A stretch of 30,133 nucleotides of DNA from a virus. The notes beneath the pieces are model-generated. The model did not search any database, was not told where the DNA came from, and saw only the letters and a program-made list of their open reading frames with translations. Positions 1-6,882 of the stretch are shown here, in pieces (position 1 is the stretch's first letter; each line of letters starts with the position of its first letter). Position numbers and translations under genes: made by a program. The DNA lies in IMG/VR virus record IMGVR_UViG_3300023179_000366, positions 1-30,133 of that record; one strand, 5' to 3'.

Positions 1-494
1 CTAAAATTTTGTTTTAATTTATCTCTGTTCTCTTCCCATCTCTTAAGTTGAACTTCTGATTGTTTTTTTTTAGTAACTTCAGGTCTATTTTTTCCTTTCC
101 AATATTTTGATTCTTCTGGGAAAGAGCCATGTTTTTTACCTTTATTAGGGCTTATTCTACCTTTAGTTGCTCTACTTAAAGATTGTTTATGTTCTTTACT
201 TCTAGAGACTCCAACTGGACCTGAATTTCCTGTCTTAGCTAGGTTAACTAAGTTATATCCTTTTTCTTTAAGTTCTTTCTCAACTTCAATTTCTTTTAAT
301 AAGGCTTCTTCTTCACTTAATCCTTCAAATAATATTTTAGATTCAAATTTACCATTATTTTTATTCACTATGTTGTGCCAATATTGGTTTCTACCACATT
401 TGGTTTTATAGCGTCCTCCTTTACCTTTTCCAACATAAAAAGGTTCATTAGTATCAGGTCGTATATGGATATAGGTATAAAAGATTTTGTCCAT
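1..494 (-). CDS. GIY-YIG homing endonuclease with NUMOD3-like motif (3' end outside window)
   Basis: Read directly from the minus strand: an open frame of 164 codons from the ATG at 494 runs off the window edge. The N-terminus has the GIY-YIG signature in the form YTYIH (residues 6-10) and FYVGKGKGGR (19-28), with the catalytic-type Arg in the second part. A conserved Glu (EIEVEKEL region, about 68-75) is the likely metal ligand. Residues 97-119 (SRSKEHKQSLSRATKGRISP, then NKGKKHG) match the NUMOD3 DNA-binding repeat of phage and intron homing endonucleases, and a Lys-rich region follows. Such proteins cut a specific DNA site and spread their own gene. The start follows two in-frame stops (TAA TAA ATG), directly after the ORF at 498-575. 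The family is clear; whether the gene sits in an intron or is free-standing is not. Confidence 0.85.
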   Translation of the reverse strand, partial: MDKIFYTYIHIRPDTNEPFYVGKGKGGRYKTKCGRNQYWHNIVNKNNGKFESKILFEGLSEEEALLKEIEVEKELKEKGYNLVNLAKTGNSGPVGVSRSKEHKQSLSRATKGRISPNKGKKHGSFPEESKYWKGKNRPEVTKKKQSEVQLKRWEENRDKLKQNF

Positions 495-496
495 TT

Positions 497-506
497 ATTA
501 TAAATA
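497..506 (-). promoter_or_regulatory. Intergenic motif TATTTATAAT
   Basis: Exact copy directly before the homing endonuclease ATG (TATTTATAATAAATG). It also forms the last codons and stops of the 25-codon ORF. Too close to the ATG for a normal promoter of that ORF. Confidence 0.35.
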
Positions 507-575
507 TCCTACATTTTCATTGAACTCTCGAATTATATATTTGTCTGTTATTTCTAGATCTGTATAAGGCTTCAT
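498..575 (-). pseudogene. 25-codon ORF, possible 5' remnant of a gene split by the homing endonuclease
   Basis: Minus-strand ORF reading MKPYTDLEITDKYIIREF then NENVGYL, ending TAA. Its ATG overlaps the stop of the 572-826 gene as ATGA, the coupling used between real genes here. The first 20 or so residues resemble, from memory, the start of small conserved phage proteins that continue with a WHRD-type segment. Here the reading stops after residue 25 in the TATTTATAATAA motif and the homing endonuclease begins at once, in the same frame. It may be the 5' part of a host gene interrupted by the endonuclease or an intron, or a real tiny gene. The distal part would lie beyond position 1. Confidence 0.4.
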
Positions 576-826
576 TTAGGTAAGAACCAATTTGAACAAT
601 ATTTATTTAAATTTTCCTTAGTTACTGGTTCTTTAGTTTCTGGGTCTACTAAAAAATAAGTACCCATATGTTCTTGATAGTTAGTATTAGAACATATATA
701 TTTTCCTTCATCTTTGTTATAGTTAAGGTATTTACAAACATGACATCCAAATCCTTTTGGTGAGTACATGTATGGAGGATATTCTTCACCTCCATTTTCT
801 TTTAGTAAATCAGTTAGTTTTATCAT
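572..826 (-). CDS. Tagged small Cys-containing protein
   Basis: An 84-residue protein if started at the ATG at 826. I prefer this to the upstream ATG at 841 because 826 forms an ATGA overlap with the stop of the previous gene (823-825) and gives the recurring N-terminus MIKLTDLLKE seen in several neighbours. After the tag come PPYMYSPKGFGCHVCKYL and four cysteines (C28, C31, C45, C77), which suggests a small metal site or disulphides. It ends CSNWFLPK. No enzymatic motif is visible. By analogy with T4, the tag ending L-K-E may be a capsid-targeting sequence, which would make this an internal head protein. Function unknown. Confidence 0.75.
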   Translation of the reverse strand: MIKLTDLLKENGGEEYPPYMYSPKGFGCHVCKYLNYNKDEGKYICSNTNYQEHMGTYFLVDPETKEPVTKENLNKYCSNWFLPK

Positions 827-1197
827 TTTGTTTTCCCCCATTTTTTACCTTTACCTTTTGTTTTACATTGAGATGGTGTTGGACGACAAGAAGGATATTT
901 AGCGCGTTTTTCACCTTCTTTTCTACCACAAGATTTACATTTACCATTTCTACAAGTATTACAATCTACCCAACCGCCTTCTTTACCAGGTGCACCTTTA
1001 CGAGCAAACCATTTATGAAGTGATTCATCCTCAGTTAACTCTTCTTCTTTTAAATCTTTCCAGATTTTACCCTGGCGGCATCTAACAATAGCTCCTGATT
1101 TATAAGCAGAAGGTTTATCGTATTTGCGATCTGCAATACGTTTACATCTGTCTTTTCTTTCTAAGAGAATTTGCTTGAGTATATCTGTTAGTTTCAT
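823..1197 (-). CDS. Tagged basic Cys-rich phage protein, DUF5872-like
   Basis: A 124-residue, strongly basic protein. It starts MKLTDILKQILLER, a variant of the recurring tag with an L-L-E site. It continues with IADRKYDKPSAYKSGAIV, then KWFARKG, and a Cys-rich segment (WVDCNTCRNGKCKSCGRKEG, about residues 77-96), followed by YPSCRPTPSQC and a Lys/Gly tail. The order matches, from memory, the DUF5872-type proteins of large phages and giant viruses. Function is unknown; the Cys pattern and charge suggest zinc and nucleic-acid binding. The start lies one base after the TAA of the gene at 1199-1867, and its stop overlaps the next ATG. Confidence 0.75.
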   Translation of the reverse strand: MKLTDILKQILLERKDRCKRIADRKYDKPSAYKSGAIVRCRQGKIWKDLKEEELTEDESLHKWFARKGAPGKEGGWVDCNTCRNGKCKSCGRKEGEKRAKYPSCRPTPSQCKTKGKGKKWGKTK

Positions 1198-1198
1198 A

Positions 1199-1867
1199 TT
1201 ACCAGTATCCTGAGAATGTTGTTTTAAATCCTAATAGTTTCGCATAACGAGGTAAACGACAAGCCCAATATTTAGCTTTAGTTCTATCTTTAGCTTGAGG
1301 GCAGTTCATACGTTTAGAAAACGCTTGACGTGCTTTTGGGTTGTTAAGTTTGGCATGTAGTGCTCCTCCAGCCATACCAAATGATACTTTTTTAATACGC
1401 TTGGTTTTAGGATCCTTAACATAAACGTAGAATTTTTTAGAACCACCACGTTTTGGTTTTCCTAAAGCTGGATGTTTCTTTTCTTCCTCAGTTAAATTCT
1501 CATGAATCATGATTGGGAAGTCAAGTGGTACTACTTCATATTCGTAAATTCCAAATTTACCTAAATCTGTATTTTCAAATAATTGTTTATCAATACCTGA
1601 TAAATTTATTACTCCTTGTTTCCAAAGTAATCTTGCCTCATGAATTAATTCTATATGTGCTTTAGAACCAGGACGATATATGCTTTCTTGTAAGTTAAGT
1701 TTGTTATCTATGTGGTATCTTAATCCTTCAGAGATTGGGGCGTCATATTGTTTTGACTCGTTTAAACGCACTGGTTTGTTACAATCTCCACCACAACCAC
1801 ATCCACAATCTTGTTTAGGTTGTTCAGTAAGAACTTTCTTTAATATTTCAATTAGTTGTTGTTTCAT
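1199..1867 (-). CDS. Conserved phage protein, Cys/Gly-rich N-terminus and basic C-terminal domain
   Basis: A 222-residue protein. The N-terminus (MKQQLIEILKKVLTEQPKQ) is a short amphipathic helix ending in L-T-E, followed by the cluster DCGCGCGGDC (residues 20-29), a possible metal-binding knot. The C-terminal part, from about residue 135, reads LGKPKRGG, FYVYVKDPKTKRIKKVSFG, then KARQAFSKRMNC and YWACRLPRYAKLLGF. This basic domain recurs in many T4-like environmental phages; I do not know its function. The ATG overlaps the previous stop as ATGA. Head-internal location is inferred from the leader only. Confidence 0.7.
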   Translation of the reverse strand: MKQQLIEILKKVLTEQPKQDCGCGCGGDCNKPVRLNESKQYDAPISEGLRYHIDNKLNLQESIYRPGSKAHIELIHEARLLWKQGVINLSGIDKQLFENTDLGKFGIYEYEVVPLDFPIMIHENLTEEEKKHPALGKPKRGGSKKFYVYVKDPKTKRIKKVSFGMAGGALHAKLNNPKARQAFSKRMNCPQAKDRTKAKYWACRLPRYAKLLGFKTTFSGYW

Positions 1868-3012
1868 TTTACAGCTTGACTATAAGTTAATTTTAAATTA
1901 TTGGCTTTTGGGCCAGCAGCTAACATACGTTCTTGAGGTGAAATTCTTAATATAATTCCTCTACCACGATATCCATCTAATTTAGTAGCTTTTGAAGCAT
2001 TTCTTTCTAATTCTATCACTGGTAGGTCCTTTTTTTCTAATTCATCTATTGATATAATATTTTTAGTAGAGGTTACAGTTAATGTATTATTTTGAAATGT
2101 AAAATCATTATCTGTAAAAGTTTTTTGAACCACCATAGCATTGTCCTTACCAAATACTAATTCAGGCAATTGATTCATTAATTCAGGAGCATCAGTAATA
2201 AAAATCCTACCATATGAGGTTTGAGTTTTAGGATTTATCATCTGGAGTACTTTAGGATTTTGAGGATCAGGAACTAGTTTTAAATTAGGGACTTTATTAT
2301 TATATGCTTTACTCATAAAAGTATCATATAAGTCTGAATAACGAGTCATAGCACTTTCCCATCTAAAAGGACCATCTTTTTTTATTGATATAGAAAAATT
2401 TCCTTTTTTAGTTAATAAAACAGCATCTCCTTTATAACCTAATTTTTCACCTTCTTTACCAACATGTTTAGCACCTATAACATTTTTATATGTTAAATTT
2501 TTACCTTTAGAAGGTTTAATAATAACAGTTATAGGATTAGATTCACTAGCATATTGATTAATATTATCAACAAATATATTTTCATTTTCAACTCCTGTTC
2601 CACCAACAGATGTTAAAGACTCTGATTTTTCTATAATTTCTACTCCATTAGGCGCTCTAAAACCACCAGCGCTTGAACCCAGGATTGTTGTATCTCTAGT
2701 ATATCCTAATTTTTCTAATTGTTTAAATACCTCTGATCTTGGGATGTTAGTTAAAACTATTATTCTATTAGATGAGTGTGCTTTAATATTATCTGTAGTT
2801 AAACCTAAAGCTTTCATTATTTCAGAAGCAGTTGTTTTAGCTTTATCAGATAGTTTTTCGTATGGTTGTTTCAATTCTAATATATTATTTTCACCTAACA
2901 CTTCATTAATTAAATTTTCAAGCAAAATAACATCAGCCTGATTATTCATGTCAGGATATCCTTTAGGGAATTTATAAGAAACTCTATTTAAAAATTTTTC
3001 AAATATATTCAT
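1864..3012 (-). CDS. Conserved phage protein, possible restriction-endonuclease-like fold
   Basis: A 382-residue protein of no family I can name firmly. The central segment (about residues 185-225) reads HVGKEGEKLGYKGDAVLLTK, then NFSISIKKDGPFRWESA. An Asp in GDAVLL followed 10-15 residues later by a hydrophobic strand and a Lys (SIKK) resembles the PD-(D/E)XK nuclease core, with Ser/Ile in place of the usual Glu. Phage proteins with an SISLKK-type strand and WESA have been likened to type II restriction enzymes; I infer but cannot prove kinship. The N-terminal about 45 residues contain LLE and LGE sites, so a cleaved leader is possible. Start codon: TAATG overlap with the previous gene. Confidence 0.65.
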   Translation of the reverse strand: MNIFEKFLNRVSYKFPKGYPDMNNQADVILLENLINEVLGENNILELKQPYEKLSDKAKTTASEIMKALGLTTDNIKAHSSNRIIVLTNIPRSEVFKQLEKLGYTRDTTILGSSAGGFRAPNGVEIIEKSESLTSVGGTGVENENIFVDNINQYASESNPITVIIKPSKGKNLTYKNVIGAKHVGKEGEKLGYKGDAVLLTKKGNFSISIKKDGPFRWESAMTRYSDLYDTFMSKAYNNKVPNLKLVPDPQNPKVLQMINPKTQTSYGRIFITDAPELMNQLPELVFGKDNAMVVQKTFTDNDFTFQNNTLTVTSTKNIISIDELEKKDLPVIELERNASKATKLDGYRGRGIILRISPQERMLAAGPKANNLKLTYSQAVK

Positions 3013-3584
3013 TATGCTGGTAGTTCTTCTGGTACTTCTTCTGTTGGAGCTGCTTCAGCTGGTGGTGTTTCTTCTCCACCTGCTGGTATTTCAGGTACAG
3101 TTTCATCAGCTGGTGTTTCACCTCCTGTTGGTACTGTATTAGTTGGAGCTTCTTTATCTGGTTCTGAGCCTCCACCATACATTAATATACGAGCTATAGA
3201 TTCAGATGCTCGTTCTTCTTCGGGTAAGTTTAATAAATAGTATTTTTTACCTTCTACTTGAGCTATCCAAGAACGTTCAGTATATGTTAAATAAAAGTAT
3301 TGTCCGTTAGCTAATAATATTTTAAATGTAGTAGGACGAGGAGCAACCCAATATATGTCTGAGATAAAGTCCTCGTATTGTTTTGTTAGAAGATTAATAA
3401 TTACATGTTTTAATGTAGGAAACTTAGTTAAAACAGGGAATAATTCTTTATCTAATTGAACATCATCAGGTGAGACACCTAAAGTGTCTTCTCCTGTTTC
3501 TAATGTATCATTTTTAATCTTAGCAGCGTAAACACGCTTAGCTATAGTTTCAATTTTATTTTTAAGTTCCTCTTTAGTAGCCAT
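3012..3584 (-). CDS. Hypothetical phage protein with Pro/Glu/Thr-rich tail
   Basis: A 190-residue protein. Residues 1-135 look globular (KNKIETIAKRVYAAK helix; FKILLANGQYFYLTYTERSW strands). Residues about 137-190 are a low-complexity acidic tail rich in Pro, Glu, Ala and Thr, with repeated EETPPAEAAPTEEVPEELPA-like units. Such tails are usually disordered linkers. No family recognised. It sits three bases downstream of the EF-hand protein gene and overlaps the next gene by one base, so all three are probably co-translated. Confidence 0.65.
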   Translation of the reverse strand: MATKEELKNKIETIAKRVYAAKIKNDTLETGEDTLGVSPDDVQLDKELFPVLTKFPTLKHVIINLLTKQYEDFISDIYWVAPRPTTFKILLANGQYFYLTYTERSWIAQVEGKKYYLLNLPEEERASESIARILMYGGGSEPDKEAPTNTVPTGGETPADETVPEIPAGGEETPPAEAAPTEEVPEELPA

Positions 3585-3586
3585 AA

Positions 3587-4261
3587 TTATTTATCTAAGC
3601 TATATAAATCTTCGTCAATATCTGGTTTAACAGATTGATATTTTAAATATTGAGTCACTGAGTTTAGGTAGTCGGCAGCTTTAGTAATTTTGCTTTGTAC
3701 CCATGCTTCTAATTGAGTATCATCGTCTAGTAATTGGAATAATTCTTCAGCGTTTTCAATGATACGATATAATTCGGATTTAGCCATTTCACCTTCATAA
3801 TCAACTTCTTCTTTTAATTCGACTCCACGTCCTTTTAAAATATCAGCTTTAGTTACTTTACCATCACCTGTTAAATCAGGAAAACTTTTCTTTTCATCAA
3901 CATTTGTAGTTGGTGGTGTTGCTAATTTTTTCTTAATGATTTCTTTTAATTTATTTTCGTTGCTCATTTTAACTTGTTTTTTAGCTATATTCATTGCTCT
4001 ACCACGTAAAACGTCCTCAGCATCTGCTCCGTATCTTGAAACAGCTTTTTTACCAGCTGATTTTTTCATCGCTTGATAAATATCTTCTGCTCTATCTAAA
4101 ATAGCTTGAGTCATTTTAGATGTTTCCTCAGTGACATTACCTTTCTCAGCAGCATATAATGCTCTCATATGGGCTTTAGCTTTACCTATAGAGCTAGAGC
4201 AACCCATATTTTTATTTGTTTCTTTATTATAGATACACTTTCCTTTTCTTTCGTATGGCAT
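3587..4261 (-). CDS. EF-hand/dockerin-like conserved phage protein
   Basis: A 224-residue protein with three parts. Residues 1-40 have a small Cys/Lys motif (GKCIYNKETNKNMGCSSSIG, then AHMRALYAAEKG) common at the start of phage proteins. Residues 127-141 form one EF-hand/dockerin-type calcium loop (FPDLTGDGKVTKADIL; ligands D129, D133, D140). Residues 158-208 are a helical domain (MAKSELYRIIENAEELFQLL, then LEAWVQSKITKAADYL) that I recall in many marine T4-like phages. An internal Met99 is followed by NKLKEIIKKKL, which resembles the tag of the neighbouring proteins, so the gene may be a fusion of two genes or have a second start at 3967. It follows a terminator and a copy of the intergenic motif, so it probably begins a transcription unit. 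Confidence 0.7.
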   Translation of the reverse strand: MPYERKGKCIYNKETNKNMGCSSSIGKAKAHMRALYAAEKGNVTEETSKMTQAILDRAEDIYQAMKKSAGKKAVSRYGADAEDVLRGRAMNIAKKQVKMSNENKLKEIIKKKLATPPTTNVDEKKSFPDLTGDGKVTKADILKGRGVELKEEVDYEGEMAKSELYRIIENAEELFQLLDDDTQLEAWVQSKITKAADYLNSVTQYLKYQSVKPDIDEDLYSLDK

Positions 4262-4262
4262 G

Positions 4263-4272
4263 ACTATAAATA
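4263..4272 (-). promoter_or_regulatory. Variant of the intergenic motif (TATTTATAGT)
   Basis: Minus strand TATTTATAGT, one mismatch from TATTTATAAT, placed between the hairpin at 4280-4299 and the ATG at 4261. The hairpin-motif-start order suggests a transcription end followed by a new start, but the role is unproven. Confidence 0.35.
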
Positions 4273-4299
4273 TAAAAAGTAAGGGGCTTCCGCCCCTTA
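4273..4299 (-). terminator. Rho-independent terminator after the histone-like gene
   Basis: A perfect 8-bp inverted repeat (TAAGGGGC, loop, GCCCCTTA at 4280-4299) has the loop GGAA on the minus strand, a GNRA-type tetraloop. It is followed on the minus strand by AC and TTTTT. It lies 21 bases beyond the stop of the 4321-4497 gene and ahead of the ATG at 4261. This is the only GC-rich hairpin I saw in a gap. Confidence 0.75.
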
Positions 4300-4320
4300 A
4301 CTCATTAATAATTTTGTAAA

Positions 4321-4497
4321 TTACTTCTCTGCTCTGTCCTCAGCGATAGAAGCTTTACGATAGTCGCTTACAGCTTTCTTAATTTCGCTAAGGGCTTTAC
4401 GTGCACGACCATGAGCGGCTTTACTTTTCTTAGTATGGTTAACTGTAAAAGTTTCCCATAAACCGTTCAAATTTTCAAATAACTCTTGAGTGTTCAT
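4321..4497 (-). CDS. Histone H1-like (Hc1-type) DNA-binding protein, 58 aa
   Basis: Found by translating the gap between larger genes. It starts at ATG 4497, ends TAA at 4321, and has 58 codons. The protein reads MNTQELFENLNGLWETFTVN, HTKKSKAAHGRARKALSEIK, KAVSDYRKASIAEDRAEK. The core K-x-KAA-x-x-RARKALSEIKK...YRKASI aligns by eye with the Hc1 family of chlamydial and Bacteroidetes histone H1-like proteins (KGNKAAAQRVR...YRKESIKAEK in Chlamydia Hc1). These small basic helical proteins bind and compact DNA. Codons such as GCC, AGC and CGT look richer in G+C than in the neighbours, hinting at acquisition from a host. A terminator follows directly. It could act on host chromatin or condense phage DNA. 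No RBS of SD type is seen. Confidence 0.75.
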   Translation of the reverse strand: MNTQELFENLNGLWETFTVNHTKKSKAAHGRARKALSEIKKAVSDYRKASIAEDRAEK

Positions 4498-4528
4498 AGA
4501 TTTTATTTATTTATTGGTTAATATAAAA

Positions 4529-4891
4529 TTACATCTGCTCTCCTGAAGTTGGTATTTGTGTCTTCAAGAAGAATAAAGCAGTGTTTCCGATTTGTCTAAT
4601 TAATTTACTTTTCATTTCACTATCTGGTAATTGTTTAGCAGCATCTAAAGCCATTTGTAAACCTTTACCTATAGTTTTTTCAGTTGAATCTCCACCAGCT
4701 GTATCCATGTCTGGTGTCGAATCCATATCCATTGTTGGGGTCTCAGTTGGTGCTTCTTCAGCGGCAGGTTCTTCAGTAGGCATATCAATATCAACATCAA
4801 TATCTTCAGATTTTTTAGCTTTTTTCTTTTCAGAAACAAACTCTTCTCTGATTATAGTTTCTATTATTGATTTTAATTCAGTAGTTTTCAT
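4529..4891 (-). CDS. Small protein with capsid-targeting-like leader and acidic linker
   Basis: A 120-residue protein in three parts: an amphipathic N-terminal helix (MKTTELKSIIETIIREEFVS) with I-I-E and I-R-E sites; a disordered acidic Asp/Glu/Pro/Thr/Met linker (about residues 28-72); and a C-terminal helical part (GKGLQMALDAAKQLP, then KLIRQIGNTALFFLKTQI). The layout resembles internal head proteins, with a helical leader that could be removed by a prohead protease. No family recognised. A copy of the intergenic motif lies 10-20 bases upstream of its start, which suggests a separately initiated transcript. Confidence 0.65.
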   Translation of the reverse strand: MKTTELKSIIETIIREEFVSEKKKAKKSEDIDVDIDMPTEEPAAEEAPTETPTMDMDSTPDMDTAGGDSTEKTIGKGLQMALDAAKQLPDSEMKSKLIRQIGNTALFFLKTQIPTSGEQM

Positions 4892-4901
4892 TTAAATGTT
4901 T

Positions 4902-4911
4902 ATTATAAATA
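4902..4911 (-). promoter_or_regulatory. Intergenic motif TATTTATAAT
   Basis: Exact copy of the recurring 10-mer on the minus strand, in the 32-base gap between the genes at 4924-5325 and 4529-4891. It ends 10 bases before the ATG at 4891. Contains TATAAT; role inferred only. Confidence 0.4.
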
Positions 4912-4923
4912 TATGGGATTTGA

Positions 4924-5325
4924 TTAAGAACGTGAAGTACCACGCTCTTTTTTAATACGTTTAGTGATAGCCTCTTTAAGTTTATCTTTAAAAGTATTTT
5001 TAGCGTTAGGATCAGGAGTATGTTCTCCAGATTTTTCATCTTCTTTTTTAAATCTAACTAATAGATCTTGCATTTTAGCATCTAGTGGATCTTGTTTACC
5101 TTCGTTTGGATTAACAAATAATGGTCGTTCCGCCCACATATCAAGAATTTTATCTATTTTACCTTGTTCAATCCCGGCTTGACCTAAAATTTGTTCTAAA
5201 TCTTCAAAATCTTTGCCACTTAAATGTTTAGCGGCTACACCTTTCATTACATCTGATCCAACAGTACCAGCTGCTTTTTTAATGTCCGTAGGGGTTACCT
5301 CTTTAAGTTTATATTTAAAAGCCAT
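4924..5325 (-). CDS. Hypothetical helical phage protein
   Basis: A 133-residue, charged and mostly helical protein. It starts MAFKYKLKEVTPTDIKKAAG (note the early L-K-E) and continues with a region DFEDLEQILGQAGIEQGKID (about residues 39-58), a Pro/Lys/Glu linker, and a basic C-terminus KDKLKEAITKRIKKERGTSR. I do not recognise the family. It begins just after the stop of the ferritin-like gene. The basic tail could bind nucleic acid or a head core, but nothing in the sequence proves this. Confidence 0.6.
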   Translation of the reverse strand: MAFKYKLKEVTPTDIKKAAGTVGSDVMKGVAAKHLSGKDFEDLEQILGQAGIEQGKIDKILDMWAERPLFVNPNEGKQDPLDAKMQDLLVRFKKEDEKSGEHTPDPNAKNTFKDKLKEAITKRIKKERGTSRS

Positions 5326-5326
5326 G

Positions 5327-5689
5327 TTAATTTAAGTTTTTTAGTTTGTAGATAGTTGATCTAATTAATTCAGTAACACCATCTAATTGATTTTGTATAT
5401 AAGTGTCCTCAGTTGAATTATACATGTTGTAAACTACTTCATATAATTGTTCTAAATAAGCTATAGTTTGATTATTACCTTTATATTCAATTAATTTATA
5501 GTTAGAATAACCTGTTACTATACCATATTTACCTTGATATGATTCTACTAAACCATCTATTAATTCAACAATTTCATCATAATATGTGTTTAAAGCCATA
5601 TGTTCAGCAAATGAAGTAGTTTGCCAATGAAAAATATGAATTTGAGTTCTTGAGTGAAGTAAATGTGATATTAATGTAGCGAATTCCAT
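5327..5689 (-). CDS. Ferritin/Dps-like phage protein
   Basis: A 120-residue, all-helical protein. Residues 9-48 read HLLHSRTQIHIFHWQTTSFA, EHMALNTYYDEIVELIDGLV. The pattern H-x2-HW-x-T-x-S-x-AEH-x-AL...YDEI matches the first helices of ferritin-like/Dps proteins, in which His and Asp/Glu (H18, H21, H30, D38, E39) bind iron. Related short proteins occur in many T4-like phages (DUF5856-like, from memory). It is shorter than Dps (about 160 residues), so it may be a degenerate or two-helix-pair version. Whether it stores iron or protects DNA is not established. Gene spacing is one base on either side. Confidence 0.65.
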   Translation of the reverse strand: MEFATLISHLLHSRTQIHIFHWQTTSFAEHMALNTYYDEIVELIDGLVESYQGKYGIVTGYSNYKLIEYKGNNQTIAYLEQLYEVVYNMYNSTEDTYIQNQLDGVTELIRSTIYKLKNLN

Positions 5690-6313
5690 TTATTTTTGTT
5701 TTAAATAATTACTCATTAGGTTACCTATTGCTCCTATTTTCTGACGTATAAATATCCATTCATCTTTAACAAATTTATGTTTTTTATTGATAAAATTGAT
5801 ACCCATTAAACCTATAATACGATCATCTAAATCTTTTATAGTGAATAAATATATTGATTTAGCAATATTGTCTTGGCAAAAAGATTCAAGATTATATGGA
5901 TTTCCCAAAGACATATCTTCAACATGTATTTCTCCATGTTCATATAAAGCAGCGAGTATCTTGCTAAACAGGGAGGTAGGAATATTTTGATATATATTTT
6001 TTAAAGATATAGCTTCAGGTGTGTTAACCTCGTAGAATACTGAAAATTTTTGAATTGACTTACCTGTTGGGTAAAAATGTCCTCCATTATGAAATTGAGC
6101 GATATAAATTTGATCACATTCTAACTCTTGCAGCATCGCATCAAGTTGTTGCTCAATTAATTCATTATGGGCTATAGCGTCTCTTAACGGGTCATTGTCT
6201 TTATTATGAATAAATTTCTTTTTTACCCATTCAACTAAAATAGGTCCAAATATAGATGTAGTTAAAGCAATAATTACAGGGATTAAGTACTCCATATGTG
6301 TAAACAGTGTCAT
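5690..6313 (-). CDS. Membrane-anchored GAF-like domain protein
   Basis: A 207-residue protein. Residues 8-30 (EYLIPVIIALTTSIFGPILV) form one transmembrane helix, followed by a basic stop-transfer segment EWVKKKF, so the bulk should be cytoplasmic. Residues about 65-200 resemble a GAF-type sensor fold: CDQIYIAQFHNGGHFYPTGK, then a middle region with AKSIYLFTIKD and RIIGLMGINFI strands. The QFHNGGHFYPTGKSIQKFS string is, from memory, conserved across marine T4-like phages. It may sense a small molecule or act at the host membrane; no catalytic residues are obvious. The ATG overlaps the previous stop (ATGA). Confidence 0.65.
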   Translation of the reverse strand: MTLFTHMEYLIPVIIALTTSIFGPILVEWVKKKFIHNKDNDPLRDAIAHNELIEQQLDAMLQELECDQIYIAQFHNGGHFYPTGKSIQKFSVFYEVNTPEAISLKNIYQNIPTSLFSKILAALYEHGEIHVEDMSLGNPYNLESFCQDNIAKSIYLFTIKDLDDRIIGLMGINFINKKHKFVKDEWIFIRQKIGAIGNLMSNYLKQK

Positions 6314-6879
6314 TTTTTTAGGTTTTGTAAGTATTTAATGGTTTCTTCTTTGTTTTCTAATAACTTTTTCTTTGAAGAACCCACCCAACGTTCTACATCT
6401 CCTGCTTCAGTGATGTAAGATTCATTAGACGCATTTATTTCTTCATCAATCCAAATATTAAATTCTTGGATTACTCCATCAATATCTGAGTTGATGATAT
6501 GTTTTTGATATTCATCCCATAAACCCTTAAGTCTTATTTCTTGTTCAAAATCAACTTGACAATTAAGACATCTTTTATACTGTAGGTAAAATAGTTTGTC
6601 GTTTTGATTTTTCATAAGATTATTACAGCAAGGGCAAAATAAAGGCAAGTGAATAGACTCCTTAGCGGAGTCTAATCTTGTTACATTTTGTTTAATACCG
6701 TTTTTTATTGTCCATTGTCGACCATCTTCTTCCCAAACATCCCCTTCTTCATGAAATTCTTTTTGTTTGGTGTAACCTGTCCCTACAGTTGTTTTTTCAC
6801 CGTACTTACCTTGCATCAGGTTACGTAGACGTTGAACGTCTTTTTCCTTAAACTCTTTTTTTAAAACATTATCTGACAT
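6310..6879 (-). CDS. Conserved phage zinc-ribbon protein
   Basis: A 189-residue protein. The N-terminal part (MSDNVLKKEFKEKDVQRLRN, then GKYGEKTTVGTGYTK and GDVWEEDGRQWTIKNGIKQN) is typical of a family widespread in T4-like environmental phages. A treble-clef or ribbon zinc site is visible: C82-P-C-C85 and C104-L-N-C107. The C-terminus is helical and acidic. The specific role is unknown. Its stop overlaps the membrane-protein start, so the two are probably translated together. Confidence 0.7.
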   Translation of the reverse strand: MSDNVLKKEFKEKDVQRLRNLMQGKYGEKTTVGTGYTKQKEFHEEGDVWEEDGRQWTIKNGIKQNVTRLDSAKESIHLPLFCPCCNNLMKNQNDKLFYLQYKRCLNCQVDFEQEIRLKGLWDEYQKHIINSDIDGVIQEFNIWIDEEINASNESYITEAGDVERWVGSSKKKLLENKEETIKYLQNLKK

Positions 6880-6882
6880 AAC

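Noticed and set aside
757-1023. Plus-strand ORF opposite the Cys-rich genes
   Set aside because: It mirrors two well-supported minus-strand genes, has an unnatural Phe/Thr-rich translation and no coupled neighbour. The other plus-strand ORFs were rejected for the same reason.
3015-3110. Apparent tandem repeat
   Set aside because: It encodes the low-complexity Pro/Glu/Ala/Thr tail of the 190-residue protein; units are irregular and explained by the protein composition.
5747-5754. TATAAATA on the plus strand inside the GAF-like gene
   Set aside because: It lies within coding sequence, lacks the preceding AT that completes the 10-base intergenic motif, and is expected by chance at this base composition.
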